This document shows positions 47,748-56,976 of a stretch of 64,000 bases of DNA, in pieces (positions within the stretch are counted from its first letter, which is position 1; each line of letters begins with the position of its first letter). Source of the DNA: Rubripirellula amarantea (GTDB lineage Bacteria > Planctomycetota > Planctomycetia > Pirellulales > Pirellulaceae); assembly GCF_007859865.1 (NCBI RefSeq), contig NZ_SJPI01000001.1, positions 3,729,241 through 3,793,240 of the forward strand, in the 5' to 3' direction. The notes below the pieces were generated by a model. The model did not search any database, was not told the origin of the DNA, and saw only the letters and a list, made by a program, of their open reading frames with translations. A program made the translations under genes and the position numbers.

Positions 47748-48395
47748 ATGAGGTATCAGCAGTCCGACCCGGACGTGCGATTGATGCTGCGCGTGCGAGA
47801 CGACGATGCGGGAGCATTTGCTGAATTGGTGGCGCGTTACGAAATGCGATTGATTCGTTTGATGCAAACCATTGGTCCGCGTCGAGATTTGGCCGAGGAC
47901 CTTGCGCAAGAGACTTTCCTGAGAGTGTTTCGAGCTCGCAAAAGCTACGAAGCGGGAGCGAAGTTTTCGACTTGGCTGTTCACGATCGCGGGTAACGTAG
48001 CCCGCAACTCGGCGAGGTCGCTGGGCAGACGAAAAGAAGTTAGCGAGGTCGATGCCAGTGGCAACACGAGCAGTCCGCAATTGCTAGCCGCGACAGCTTT
48101 AGATGCGAGCGGATTGATGCCCGGTCGGTTGGTGGAAGGTGACGAACGAGCTGAGATCGTTCGTGCGGCGGTCGAAACCCTTAGCGAACGGCAACGAATG
48201 GCGTTGATGTTGTCACGTTTTGAAAACATGAGCTACCAAGAAATCGCTGACTCTATGGAATTGACGACGAAAGCGGTGAAGTCGTTGCTCAGCCGTGCTC
48301 GGGTGAACTTGAAAGAGAAGCTTGAGCCGTACATCGAGTCTGGTTTATTGCAACCGGCTGAAGATGATGAACTGAAACACACGGGGGATGTGTGA
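47748..48395 (+). CDS. ECF-type RNA polymerase sigma factor
   Basis: This 215-residue sigma factor has region 2 at about 10-75 (DDDAGAFAELVARYEMRLIRLM, RRDLAEDLAQETFLRVFRAR, FSTWLFTIAGNVARNSAR) and region 4 at about 135-185 (LSERQRMALMLSRFENMSYQEIADSMELTTKAVKSLLSRARVNLKE). The ATG at 47748 starts close to the conserved domain; a TTG at 47724 would add eight residues. Its stop overlaps the ATG of the next gene (TGATG), so it is coupled with its probable anti-sigma factor. It diverges from the autotransporter gene. Confidence 0.92.
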   Translation: MRYQQSDPDVRLMLRVRDDDAGAFAELVARYEMRLIRLMQTIGPRRDLAEDLAQETFLRVFRARKSYEAGAKFSTWLFTIAGNVARNSARSLGRRKEVSEVDASGNTSSPQLLAATALDASGLMPGRLVEGDERAEIVRAAVETLSERQRMALMLSRFENMSYQEIADSMELTTKAVKSLLSRARVNLKEKLEPYIESGLLQPAEDDELKHTGDV

Positions 48396-49750
48396 TGAGC
48401 CAAGATACATTGACTGACGAATCGCCGACGCATCCCGACGACGAACTGCTAGTCGCATACTTAGACGGCGAACTTGATCGCGAATCGCGTACTGAGGTGG
48501 AAGACCGATTGGTTGCCGATGCCGACCTGCGAAAACGGTTAAGTCGGCTGCAAGCGGGATGGGAAATGTTGGATGCCATTGCGGTTCCCGATACTTCGGC
48601 GAGCCTCGTCGAAACCACTCTCGAACTCGCCATCGCCGACTTGTCACAGCAAACCAGCGTCGGAACTCAGAAGTCCCGAAGTTGGTGGGTGCCCATTTGC
48701 CTTGTCGCGGTCATCGGTGCTGCGGCAGCGATCGGATACGCGTATTCGGCTTACGAACGGCAAGTTGCTTTGAAAAACGAGCTGCGGGATTTAGCGATCG
48801 CGGAAGACTTGGATGCATATTCGCATGGGGGCAATTTGGAATTGATGCGTTTGTTGTCGGCTAATTCGGACTGGCTGCAACTCGTCTCAACAGCTCGAGA
48901 GCTTTCATCGACGGACCAAAGCACCGTGCCGCTTTACCAAGTCGCCATCGAACAGCGGCCTGATGCGATTGAAGATATGCCAATCGAACGTCGTGTTCAG
49001 TTGCAGTCGCGGTCAGAGCGTTGGGGGCGATTCGACGAGGCGACTCAGGCGACGATTCGACAAAATGCCGAAGCGACTTGGAGCCAAAGCGATCACGAAT
49101 CCCTGATCAAGACGATGCGTGCGTACGCGATCTGGCGAGATCAAATTTCAAGTGAACTTCGTGACCAAATCGAGTCTTCCGACGATAAGGTTCGGCGTCA
49201 AGCGATTGCCAAGGCAGTCGAGGAGTCCAAGAGCGAATTGGTGAAGACTTCAGGCTCGCTTCTAGATGATGAAACGATTGAGCGAATTTACTTTGTGCTG
49301 ACCCAGTTGCTTGACGAGCGATTTCGCCGCGACCCATCTCGTATGCAGCGGTTTAGAGAATTTCGTCAAGGAGTCTCCACCGCGTTCGCAAAATGGGGAG
49401 CCATCCGTTTCACATTCGCCTCGCATGATCCGTTTCGAGATCGATCACGAATGTCCAATTCGAATTCTCGCCGCGATCCATCGGGCATGAGCGAGAAGGA
49501 GCTTTCGGCGATTCGCCTGATTTTGTCTGACGAAGCGCTCGATACGTTAGCGTTGCTTTCCAATGGCGATGGGATGTTGGAACAAATGGCTCTTCAGATT
49601 TGGGTCGATGAAGCGATTCGCCGAAAATCACCGTTCGCTAACGACAAGACCCTGACGCAGCGTTACCAGGAACTCGATTCCTCGGAACGCGAAGTCCTGG
49701 ACCTGCTGCCACCTGACAGGATGCTCAAGAGCCTATCGGGTGAACGATAG
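48395..49750 (+). CDS. Membrane anti-sigma factor without zinc ligands, large extracytoplasmic domain
   Basis: This 451-residue protein starts with an anti-sigma-like segment (HPDDELLVAYLDGELDRESRTEVEDRLVADADLRKRLSRL) that lacks the usual Cys pair, so it does not look zinc-bound. One membrane segment lies at about 99-118 (WWVPICLVAVIGAAAAIGYAY). The remaining 330 residues are charged and helical, with no recognised domain, and should face the periplasm as a sensor. It overlaps the sigma gene by one base, so an anti-sigma role is a strong inference. The C-terminal half is much longer than in typical anti-sigma factors. Confidence 0.78.
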   Translation: MSQDTLTDESPTHPDDELLVAYLDGELDRESRTEVEDRLVADADLRKRLSRLQAGWEMLDAIAVPDTSASLVETTLELAIADLSQQTSVGTQKSRSWWVPICLVAVIGAAAAIGYAYSAYERQVALKNELRDLAIAEDLDAYSHGGNLELMRLLSANSDWLQLVSTARELSSTDQSTVPLYQVAIEQRPDAIEDMPIERRVQLQSRSERWGRFDEATQATIRQNAEATWSQSDHESLIKTMRAYAIWRDQISSELRDQIESSDDKVRRQAIAKAVEESKSELVKTSGSLLDDETIERIYFVLTQLLDERFRRDPSRMQRFREFRQGVSTAFAKWGAIRFTFASHDPFRDRSRMSNSNSRRDPSGMSEKELSAIRLILSDEALDTLALLSNGDGMLEQMALQIWVDEAIRRKSPFANDKTLTQRYQELDSSEREVLDLLPPDRMLKSLSGER

Positions 49751-49814
49751 GCTCCCCAGTTCTTCCGCGTCCTTACTCTCGCTTCACACAAAGGTACGGA
49801 TTTGTGCGGTGGTT

Positions 49815-52800
49815 CTACTTGCGAACCACGGCCACCCAATCTTCTTCCGTATCGTTTGGTGGGGTGCCAAGGCTAACCGTGCTGCCACCTTGCACGCTAG
49901 AAACTGAACCGTCGAGCAGCGATCCACCTTCACGAGGATTGAACCACTGAACCCGCAGTTCTCCTTTGGCATCCTCGAGGTCAATTTTGGCTTCGCCGCC
50001 CTCGGACAGATACGCGACATAAACCTGTCCCGGTTTGGCGAAGCAGAACCTCGATACGTCGTGATTTGGGTTTCCAACAAGCTCATCCGCATTGGTCATC
50101 TCCCAAAACGGAATTTCATTGTCGTGAAAAAATCCGATGGCGATTCGGCAATAGTCCCAGCTTTGATCGCGACTGCGCCAATCTTCGCAAACAATGTCGT
50201 TCTGATCGAATTGATAGCCGAAGTAGTACTCGCAACCTGCGCCACCGCCCATCAGAGTCCCCCAAAGGGTCTGTTTACGGACTTTGTGTTGGGTGTAGGC
50301 CATCTTGCCGTTCCGGTCGTGCCCATCAAAACCGTTGTAGCCGAGATCGGGGCACTGAGCGTGCGCGGCGGAACCTGATTCGTCGAAGGCCACGACCCAC
50401 GGTTTGCCCGCCTTCGCGGACTCGCTAACCCATTTCACCGTTTGAGCGTGTGTGGTTTCGAGGCTGCTGTTTTGAAGAGACGCTCCGGTGAGCTGCGAAG
50501 CGTTGCCCAGTAGCGGTCGATACACCTTGTCTTGTTGGTCGGGGAACGTGTGGATCACGATCGGGTGATGGTAAGCATCGAGTTCAGCGATGTAGTTGAT
50601 CATGTCCTGTTGTTGGAGATGCGATTGGGTGTTCTCTTCGCCAAGGTTCCAATTCAACGCCAAGTTATGACCAAAGCGAGCGATCAGTTCGCGGCAATAC
50701 AACTTTCGCTGGGTGCCAAGATCGCCACCGTCAAGGCTCGCGTCGACACGGCCGCTTCCTTTGCCTTTCTTGTGATCATCGTTTTCGGTCTCTTGCATCT
50801 TAAAGTGCAAGTACATTCCACGTTGAGTGCCATGATCGAACACGACGCCCCATTGATCCAGTTTGCTGCAGTCGTAGTGCAGTTTGTCCTCGCGCTGAAT
50901 AAAAGGCCAAACGTTGTCACCGTCGCCAGCGGCGTTGTAAGTCAAGAAAGAAAACGCGTTGCAGCCCTTGCCAGAAAGATAATTCACCGCCCCGATCAAA
51001 CCTTTGCCGCGATCGCCCTTCCAGGTAGGGTCGCCGGCGTTCCAGTCTTGCGCGTGTGCTGACCAAGTTTTAAGCGGAGCGCGCTTCGGATTGTTAGCAA
51101 CGGTGTTGTCAAAGTCCTCGTAAGCGAGCAGCGTTTCGGGTGCATCGGCGCCCACTTTCAAAAAGTACTTTCCGGATTGAGCGAACTGCAAATAGTGTTT
51201 GCCGACATAACGCAAACGTCCTTGCCCGCGAAGGTCGCGGCCCTGCTTGTCGCTCGCTGCGACATCGAACGTCCCGGTTTTCTGATCGAAGTTGGCAAGC
51301 GGTTTCGCCGCTGCGTTATCGTTCAACGCTACGCCTTCACCCGCGTGAAATGAAATTTGGTACGACCATTGGCCTGTCTTGTCGGGGGCAAAGTGAGCTC
51401 GCCAAGTGGTGCCGGATTCCGCTGATGAATTAGCCGCGTCGCCATCGGCGGCAAAGTATCCCGGCACCACGTATTGGGTGCCGTCGGCATGAGTGAACGC
51501 AACGTTCATGCGGTAATCGGTAAACGGGTTGGGCTCGTTATCTTTTTCGTGGGCGTAGGGGCCATCAAGATTTAACGTCACCTTGTGCCATGCTTTTTGT
51601 TCACCCGTGATTTGCACCGATCCGTCGCCATCTGCCAAACGAGGAAGTTGTCTGGGGTCATGGCTGGAGGGCTTGGTCGGGCTTCCTCGACCGATATTGC
51701 GAGCGGACGTTGCGTTTCGCTTGGCGGCTTGCGAACTCTGTTCCGCTAGCGCATTGGCGGCGGCGACGCGAGTCGCCGAGTCCGCCGGTTGGAAGTGAAC
51801 TCCGCTCCATCGCGCTCGACTGTATTCGACGCCATCGGCGGATCCGATCGTTGAGGTGACCTTGATGATGCTGCCTTCGGTGATTGTGACGTTCGGCCAC
51901 GACTGGTGAAACTTGCTTCCTTCCTCGTACGTCTGATTGCTTTTGGGGTTGGTGTACCCACCAATCGACTCACCATCGACGCTCACTTCGTACTTGGATT
52001 GACCGTCATTCTCGCCCACCGTTTTCAGAATCACGTTGTAGACACCGGTCGGGAAAGGAAACGTGTGCTGAGCAAAACCAGTCTTGTTGTCTTCGGGATT
52101 GATGGCGAGCCATTGGTTGTGAACGTAATAGCCCGATGTCGTTCCATCGGCAAACATGGTCGCGGGCATTTCGAGTGCTCCGGATTGCCCAACCATCGTT
52201 TTGCTATCCGCAGGCATCGACGCAAAAGGCGCGGGGAGCGTGCCTTTGTGCAAAAGGCTCGGTGGTCCGGTGTCCTCTGGTCGCGCAAAGTCGCGATCGG
52301 TGGTCAAGATAAATTTGTCGAACTCGAAGCCATCTTCACGCATGGAAAAGGCGATTTCATGTTCGCCAGCTTCGGTAACCTCAAGAAAGATCTTGTAGGG
52401 TTCGCCGCAGTGTTGCTTTTCGGTGCGTTGCTTGCTTTCCCAACGCCATTGTTGCTTGCCTTCACACCATTGCATTCGCTGACCCGAGTCGGGCCATTGT
52501 CCGTCGATACCGACATGCAATCCGTTGTCTTCGGAACCCGTCGAGTAAGCGCGAACCCAAACGTAATACTTGCCGGGAGTCGAGAAATGCACCTTGTACC
52601 GGAGCACTGCCAACTTGCCGGGGTCACCGGAAAAATTGATTCCGTTGGTGAGTTTGTCGGCATGGGTACGCCGCGTGTCGGGCAAAATTTCCAGGTAGGC
52701 ACCGCCGCTGGCGTCGGCAGCATGGTTCGGGTCGCCATCCGGGGCGATGTCAAGATTGGTACCTGCGTTAGTCAAATAGAACGCTCGTACATCAGTTAAC

Positions 52801-52961
52801 GATTGTTCAAAGAAATGTTCCGCCTCAATGGCGACCATCCCGTCTTGTTCTGCAAATACGACGGAATCGGAAACGATCGGTTCGCCCGCACTAAGCTGGG
52901 GCAAGGCTGCGGCAAATGCCAACACAAAGGAAAAAATCCAGTGAAGCAAAAGCGATTTCAT
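49815..52961 (-). CDS. Exported DUF5060 glycoside-hydrolase-like protein
   Basis: This 1048-residue secreted protein has a signal peptide (cleavage near LSAG). Residues 30-235 form a carbohydrate-binding-like beta module ([31 protein letters not shown]). A second beta region spans 240-400. DUF5060 is at about 440-545 ([43 protein letters not shown]). A TIM-barrel-like catalytic region runs from 600 to 960, with [11 protein letters not shown] and [11 protein letters not shown] as likely strand ends that carry the two acidic residues. The C-terminal 80 residues are a small beta domain ([16 protein letters not shown]). It probably cleaves a complex polysaccharide outside the cell, but the substrate is unknown. 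Confidence 0.82.
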   Translation of the reverse strand: MKSLLLHWIFSFVLAFAAALPQLSAGEPIVSDSVVFAEQDGMVAIEAEHFFEQSLTDVRAFYLTNAGTNLDIAPDGDPNHAADASGGAYLEILPDTRRTHADKLTNGINFSGDPGKLAVLRYKVHFSTPGKYYVWVRAYSTGSEDNGLHVGIDGQWPDSGQRMQWCEGKQQWRWESKQRTEKQHCGEPYKIFLEVTEAGEHEIAFSMREDGFEFDKFILTTDRDFARPEDTGPPSLLHKGTLPAPFASMPADSKTMVGQSGALEMPATMFADGTTSGYYVHNQWLAINPEDNKTGFAQHTFPFPTGVYNVILKTVGENDGQSKYEVSVDGESIGGYTNPKSNQTYEEGSKFHQSWPNVTITEGSIIKVTSTIGSADGVEYSRARWSGVHFQPADSATRVAAANALAEQSSQAAKRNATSARNIGRGSPTKPSSHDPRQLPRLADGDGSVQITGEQKAWHKVTLNLDGPYAHEKDNEPNPFTDYRMNVAFTHADGTQYVVPGYFAADGDAANSSAESGTTWRAHFAPDKTGQWSYQISFHAGEGVALNDNAAAKPLANFDQKTGTFDVAASDKQGRDLRGQGRLRYVGKHYLQFAQSGKYFLKVGADAPETLLAYEDFDNTVANNPKRAPLKTWSAHAQDWNAGDPTWKGDRGKGLIGAVNYLSGKGCNAFSFLTYNAAGDGDNVWPFIQREDKLHYDCSKLDQWGVVFDHGTQRGMYLHFKMQETENDDHKKGKGSGRVDASLDGGDLGTQRKLYCRELIARFGHNLALNWNLGEENTQSHLQQQDMINYIAELDAYHHPIVIHTFPDQQDKVYRPLLGNASQLTGASLQNSSLETTHAQTVKWVSESAKAGKPWVVAFDESGSAAHAQCPDLGYNGFDGHDRNGKMAYTQHKVRKQTLWGTLMGGGAGCEYYFGYQFDQNDIVCEDWRSRDQSWDYCRIAIGFFHDNEIPFWEMTNADELVGNPNHDVSRFCFAKPGQVYVAYLSEGGEAKIDLEDAKGELRVQWFNPREGGSLLDGSVSSVQGGSTVSLGTPPNDTEEDWVAVVRK

Positions 52962-53101
52962 AGAAAGATCTCGTGGTTAAACTGCCTGCAAAAGGCGGGG
53001 GGAAACTTACCGGCAATCATCTTAGCAGGGTTTTGATCCCCGCATCGTTGTGCACGTCTCCCATTCGGGTTCACCAAGATCCCGTTTAAGTCTCCTCAGC
53101 G

Positions 53102-54169
53102 TTAAGTGATCTCTGCCAAAGCGTAGAGCAGATCAATATTTCCGCAGGGCGACCCAACTCGTCGAAGCATGTTGATAACTTGGGCACGGTGATGGGTTGC
53201 GTGCATCGTGAGTTGAATCGCGGACTCACCCATCTTAAAACGAATGGGGGGACCACCGAAGTTAACCTCAATTTCGCGTTGCGACTTGGCTTGGTCAACG
53301 TCGGCCAAAAAAGCGTTCCTCGATTGTGCGTTGGATCTCCACCGTTCGGCCAAGTTCGTAACGGAAGTTGATGGGTCGGTCGGGGAAAGCGGTTTCGCAG
53401 CATCGACCCAGTACATGGCTGCCCAGCGTCGTTCGGCGTCGAGCATGTGGATTAGGTTTTTGCGAATGGAACCAAATCCCATTTCGAAGGGACGATCCAA
53501 TGCATCGCTATCAAGCTGAGAGGTAGCTTCGAAGATTTTGTTCATCGCCCAACCGCTGTATTCAAACAACCGGTCGATCAATGGCGGTTCCCAAGCTACA
53601 TCGTCACCGATGCTGACGTTGACGGCCAATCCGTACTGAGTCATTTCCTCGACAGTTTTGGGGGACTGTTGAGTTGGCCCCATCGCCAACCGGTAGAACA
53701 GATAGTCAATGCCACCAGGAACCTTGCGTCCCATGGTCCGCAGGTAGTTGAGCGCTTGGGCACGGTGATGTACCCCGTGTTGAAAGACGTGCAGCAACAG
53801 ATCAAGCAATCGATGTTCAAATGCGGTTTTCGTGCTGTCCTCGTACGCGATTCGTTGTGACCAACCGTCGCTGCTGTGTTCTGCGATCAACGCGTCGCGT
53901 TTTGCGGATACTGTTTCCAAAGCATTGGCGATCTCTGGAACCGAAATTCCCTGAGGGTCTTTGGGGAACGGACGCCATGGGATTCCTTGCCAACGCTCCA
54001 GCCAAATTTCGTCAGCGGTTAGAATATGGAACAACGTGGCCCTGAGTGAACCAAAGCCCATCGCGCGAGGCTCGTCGAGCTGTTGATCGCTGATACCATC
54101 GCAGAGTGAAATGATCTTGGCGTTGGCCCAGTCGTTGTAGCGGAACAGCGAATCAATAAGCGATTGCAT
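53102..54169 (-). CDS. Tandem DinB-domain protein
   Basis: This 355-residue protein is two DinB/YfiT-like four-helix bundles fused head to tail. The first (about 1-170) has FRYNDWANAKII, the metal histidine in LFHILTADEIW and HVFQHGVHHRAQ. The second (about 195-355) has FEYSGWAMNKIF, LIHMLDAERRWA and HATHHRAQVINML. Each copy keeps the three-histidine metal site. DinB proteins are often thiol-dependent metalloenzymes or of unknown role. It follows the EamA transporter gene by 51 nt on the same strand, so the two may be co-transcribed. Confidence 0.88.
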   Translation of the reverse strand: MQSLIDSLFRYNDWANAKIISLCDGISDQQLDEPRAMGFGSLRATLFHILTADEIWLERWQGIPWRPFPKDPQGISVPEIANALETVSAKRDALIAEHSSDGWSQRIAYEDSTKTAFEHRLLDLLLHVFQHGVHHRAQALNYLRTMGRKVPGGIDYLFYRLAMGPTQQSPKTVEEMTQYGLAVNVSIGDDVAWEPPLIDRLFEYSGWAMNKIFEATSQLDSDALDRPFEMGFGSIRKNLIHMLDAERRWAAMYWVDAAKPLSPTDPSTSVTNLAERWRSNAQSRNAFLADVDQAKSQREIEVNFGGPPIRFKMGESAIQLTMHATHHRAQVINMLRRVGSPCGNIDLLYALAEIT

Positions 54170-54220
54170 GGGGTGAATCAGTCCGTCGGGAGTAAAGCAA
54201 TTGGTTAGTCGTCAAGTGAG

Positions 54221-55249
54221 TCAATCCGAGATCGCCGAGCACGCGATGGAGGCCGCTGGGATTTCGATTTGCTCTGATGCTTCTGGCGATACGAGTTCGT
54301 TCACGGAGTCGTCCTGGCATGCTGCTATCTCTTGATCCTTGCGTTCGGCAAGCTTCGCGGCTCTCGCCATCGTGACCGCCACGCATACAAGTCCCGCAGC
54401 ATCAAGCGCTACTCCAACCATCGATGCGCCCGTGAGCGGTTCGCTCAACAGAAAAACAGCGGCAACGGCGGTGATCCCAGGAACGGTTGAAGTGGCGAGC
54501 GTTGTCACAACACTTCCGAGGGACCGAACAGCATAAGTGAACAGCGTCAACGAGCCGACCACCACAATCCAGCCATGAAAGATTCCCTGGTACAAGACGG
54601 CGAACGGTCCCGCTTCGACGAGTCGTTGGGAATCTCCAAACAGAAAATAAACTGGCAAAAACTGCAGGCAACCAAAAACGGCAACAATCGCCGTCGCGCG
54701 GATCGCATCCACCTTCAATGCTTGAACTCGGACGGTGTAGATCGACCACATCATGGGGCCACCAAGCAATAACAGGTCGCCAATCCACGCCTCGCTTCGT
54801 GATGGGTCACGACCGTCTAAGAAGAATGCGAAAACTGCCAAAAGCATCAAGCACAAACCGACCAGACGAATCGGAGTTACTTTCGCGACGCCCATCCACA
54901 CTCCCAACGCGATCGTGAACAAAGGCAACATCCCGGCTGTCAACGCTGAACCATGTGCCGCTGGTGCATACAGAAGCCCCGTATACGTGAACGCCGTATA
55001 ACCAGGACCCGCGGTCAAGCCGAGCAAGCAGCAGGTCTTCCACGATAGCCCACCTAGTCCAATACGAAGCAGCACAGGAATCATTACGGCGGCCGCAAAC
55101 ACAAACCGCAACAACATCAGCTCCATTGGCCCAAGCGGCGATTGAAGCAGCCCCCAACGTGATGCGATCACCCATCCAGACCAAACGCAGACCACTCCCA
55201 ACAGTGCCGCAAACCCCAGGATGTGAACAGCCAAATTGTTTCGGTTCAA
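54221..55249 (-). CDS. EamA/DMT-family transporter
   Basis: This 342-residue protein has ten predicted membrane helices in two repeats of five, as in the drug/metabolite transporter superfamily. Examples are AVHILGFAALLGVVCVWSGWVIAS, MLLRFVFAAAVMIPVLL, GYTAFTYTGLLYAPAAHGSALTAGMLPLFTIALGVWM and VVTTLATSTVPGITAVAAVFLLSEPLTGASMVGVALDAAGLVCV. The C-terminal 45 residues are hydrophilic and cytoplasmic. The substrate cannot be told from the sequence. It may be co-transcribed with the downstream tandem DinB gene. Confidence 0.9.
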   Translation of the reverse strand: MNRNNLAVHILGFAALLGVVCVWSGWVIASRWGLLQSPLGPMELMLLRFVFAAAVMIPVLLRIGLGGLSWKTCCLLGLTAGPGYTAFTYTGLLYAPAAHGSALTAGMLPLFTIALGVWMGVAKVTPIRLVGLCLMLLAVFAFFLDGRDPSRSEAWIGDLLLLGGPMMWSIYTVRVQALKVDAIRATAIVAVFGCLQFLPVYFLFGDSQRLVEAGPFAVLYQGIFHGWIVVVGSLTLFTYAVRSLGSVVTTLATSTVPGITAVAAVFLLSEPLTGASMVGVALDAAGLVCVAVTMARAAKLAERKDQEIAACQDDSVNELVSPEASEQIEIPAASIACSAISD

Positions 55250-55425
55250 AGTTTGATCACTTGCAAGTATTCAGGGACGCGAAATGGAAGTTGCGCGGAC
55301 TTGATATCACCGCGATCTAGATCAACCGGCGAAGTTTATCGCAACCAAAGCAAGCCAGACAGGTTTGCCACTCTGAAGGTTCACAGACGCCAGATTCAGT
55401 GCAAATAGCCTTTGGCTGTCTGCAT

Positions 55426-55442
55426 CCGCACGTGTCGTGCGG
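55426..55442 (-). terminator. Hairpin after the VWA gene, possible terminator
   Basis: CCGCACG-TGT-CGTGCGG is a perfect 7-bp stem with a 3-nt loop, 54 nt after the VWA stop on the minus strand. A second small stem (AGCC-AAA-GGCT) lies just beyond it. There is no strong T run, so termination is only likely. Confidence 0.35.
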
Positions 55443-55495
55443 CTTTGCCGTCACCATTGCCGGTAGCGTATCGGATCTCACGATGCAGTGGTGCT

Positions 55496-56974
55496 CTAAA
55501 GTTCAGCCAGAGCCACGCCGCCGGTCTTTTTGGCCAAATTGATCAGGTCTTCATTTTGCTCTTCGACGACAAACACATGCAAGATGATACCCTTGAGTTC
55601 CTTTTCGGTCACGTTGATACCATGGTCGCCATCGGTCACGATGATCAACTCTGGCCGGTCCGCTTCTATTTCCGCAACCACTTTCCGGATTCGCTTGATT
55701 CCTTCTCGCAGCGCAAGATTAATGTCGGTGTCATCACCGATAAAGAACTCGTAGTGGAGTTTGCGGATCTCTTCCTTTGCGTCCGCCACATCATTGACCA
55801 TGATCTCTTCGTGTACAACGGAATCAAAAAAGCTGTAGCCTAGAATTGCCTCTCGGCGTCCGACCGCACGCAAACGATTCATTAAGATCGCCATCAGCTT
55901 GTAAATTCGCTCGCCCTTTTGCATCGACTTGCTACGGTCGAGCATCGCGTAGAAAAATTGCTTCTTGTCACTGCGTTTGATTTTCTCTCGCACCATGAAA
56001 CTCTTCGTTGCCAGCCGGTAGCGAAAGTATTTCGGTGCCGCGACTTTCAACGCCCAAGCAGCAGGAGCGAGGCGAGGCAGTTCAGAGAACGATTCCATCA
56101 TCCGCATCCGAGTCTGATCTCCGTCCGCGGCTGGAATCATCTTCTTTTCGTAGCGAGGTTGAAAAGCAACGTACTCGTTCGCAATTCGCGAAATACGAAG
56201 AAGTGCTTCCATGCTCGGTTCAGCCAGGAACCTTGACGCGACATCAAGCCGTCGGATCGACAATGGTTGCAGTTCTTTCTGGGATGTTTCGCGTTTCTTA
56301 CCACCAAAACAATCCGTGAACAGCGACGCAATTCGGCCTCGTGTTTCAATGTTTTCTACCAATCGAATCGATGAAATACCTCGGTCATCAGCCATTTGGT
56401 CATGGTCAATTTGGTCGGTGGGTTTCAAGTGTTGTTCATCAGGCAAGCATTCAAGCAATTCGATTTCGTCAGCTTCAAGATTGCCGACCTCGCGCAAAGC
56501 CCAGTTGATTTGTTTTGTGATGACATCGGATGGAATGCCAACCGCCAGGGATCGTTTCGCAGTTGCGATCACGGCAATGTTGGCGATCGCGCGGTCGATA
56601 TCAGTACGTCCTTTGATCAGGTCAAATTCGACCTCTCGTAGACAATTAGCTAAGTCCTGGTAAAGAGGAGCATCGCGGATCGACATAAACAGCATGTCGT
56701 CGAGGAACTGCGTCAACTTCCACATTCGCGAACGATACGTCGCAGCCACACGGCGCTCAATTTCATTCTTGCCAGCTACTTTGCCTTCATCGACCAGGTG
56801 AACGCCATCCCAGATGATTGGCACATCGATGTGCCCCATCCCAATCGAATCGAGCTTCTTGATCACTTCTAGCGTATTGATTTGTTGACGTCTCTCGCTT
56901 GTTTCGGGGTACGTCACATGAGTGTGGTATCGGATAAAGCGGCGGAATTTTCGCTCGATGAATACTCGATCCAT
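55496..56974 (-). CDS. VWA-domain protein, partner of the double MoxR ATPase
   Basis: This 492-residue protein has a long N-terminal helical part (1-335, no recognised domain) and a C-terminal von Willebrand factor A domain at about 338-492. The metal-ion site is complete: DRSKS (Asp346, Ser348, Ser350), Thr416 in IGDDTDIN and Asp448 in IVTDGDHG. There is no signal peptide or membrane segment, so it should be cytoplasmic. It starts 2 nt after the stop of the double MoxR gene, on the same strand. MoxR and VWA proteins are known partners in which the VWA protein is an adaptor. The N-terminal region presumably gives specificity and has no obvious relatives known to me. Confidence 0.87.
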   Translation of the reverse strand: MDRVFIERKFRRFIRYHTHVTYPETSERRQQINTLEVIKKLDSIGMGHIDVPIIWDGVHLVDEGKVAGKNEIERRVAATYRSRMWKLTQFLDDMLFMSIRDAPLYQDLANCLREVEFDLIKGRTDIDRAIANIAVIATAKRSLAVGIPSDVITKQINWALREVGNLEADEIELLECLPDEQHLKPTDQIDHDQMADDRGISSIRLVENIETRGRIASLFTDCFGGKKRETSQKELQPLSIRRLDVASRFLAEPSMEALLRISRIANEYVAFQPRYEKKMIPAADGDQTRMRMMESFSELPRLAPAAWALKVAAPKYFRYRLATKSFMVREKIKRSDKKQFFYAMLDRSKSMQKGERIYKLMAILMNRLRAVGRREAILGYSFFDSVVHEEIMVNDVADAKEEIRKLHYEFFIGDDTDINLALREGIKRIRKVVAEIEADRPELIIVTDGDHGINVTEKELKGIILHVFVVEEQNEDLINLAKKTGGVALAEL

Positions 56975-56976
56975 GG

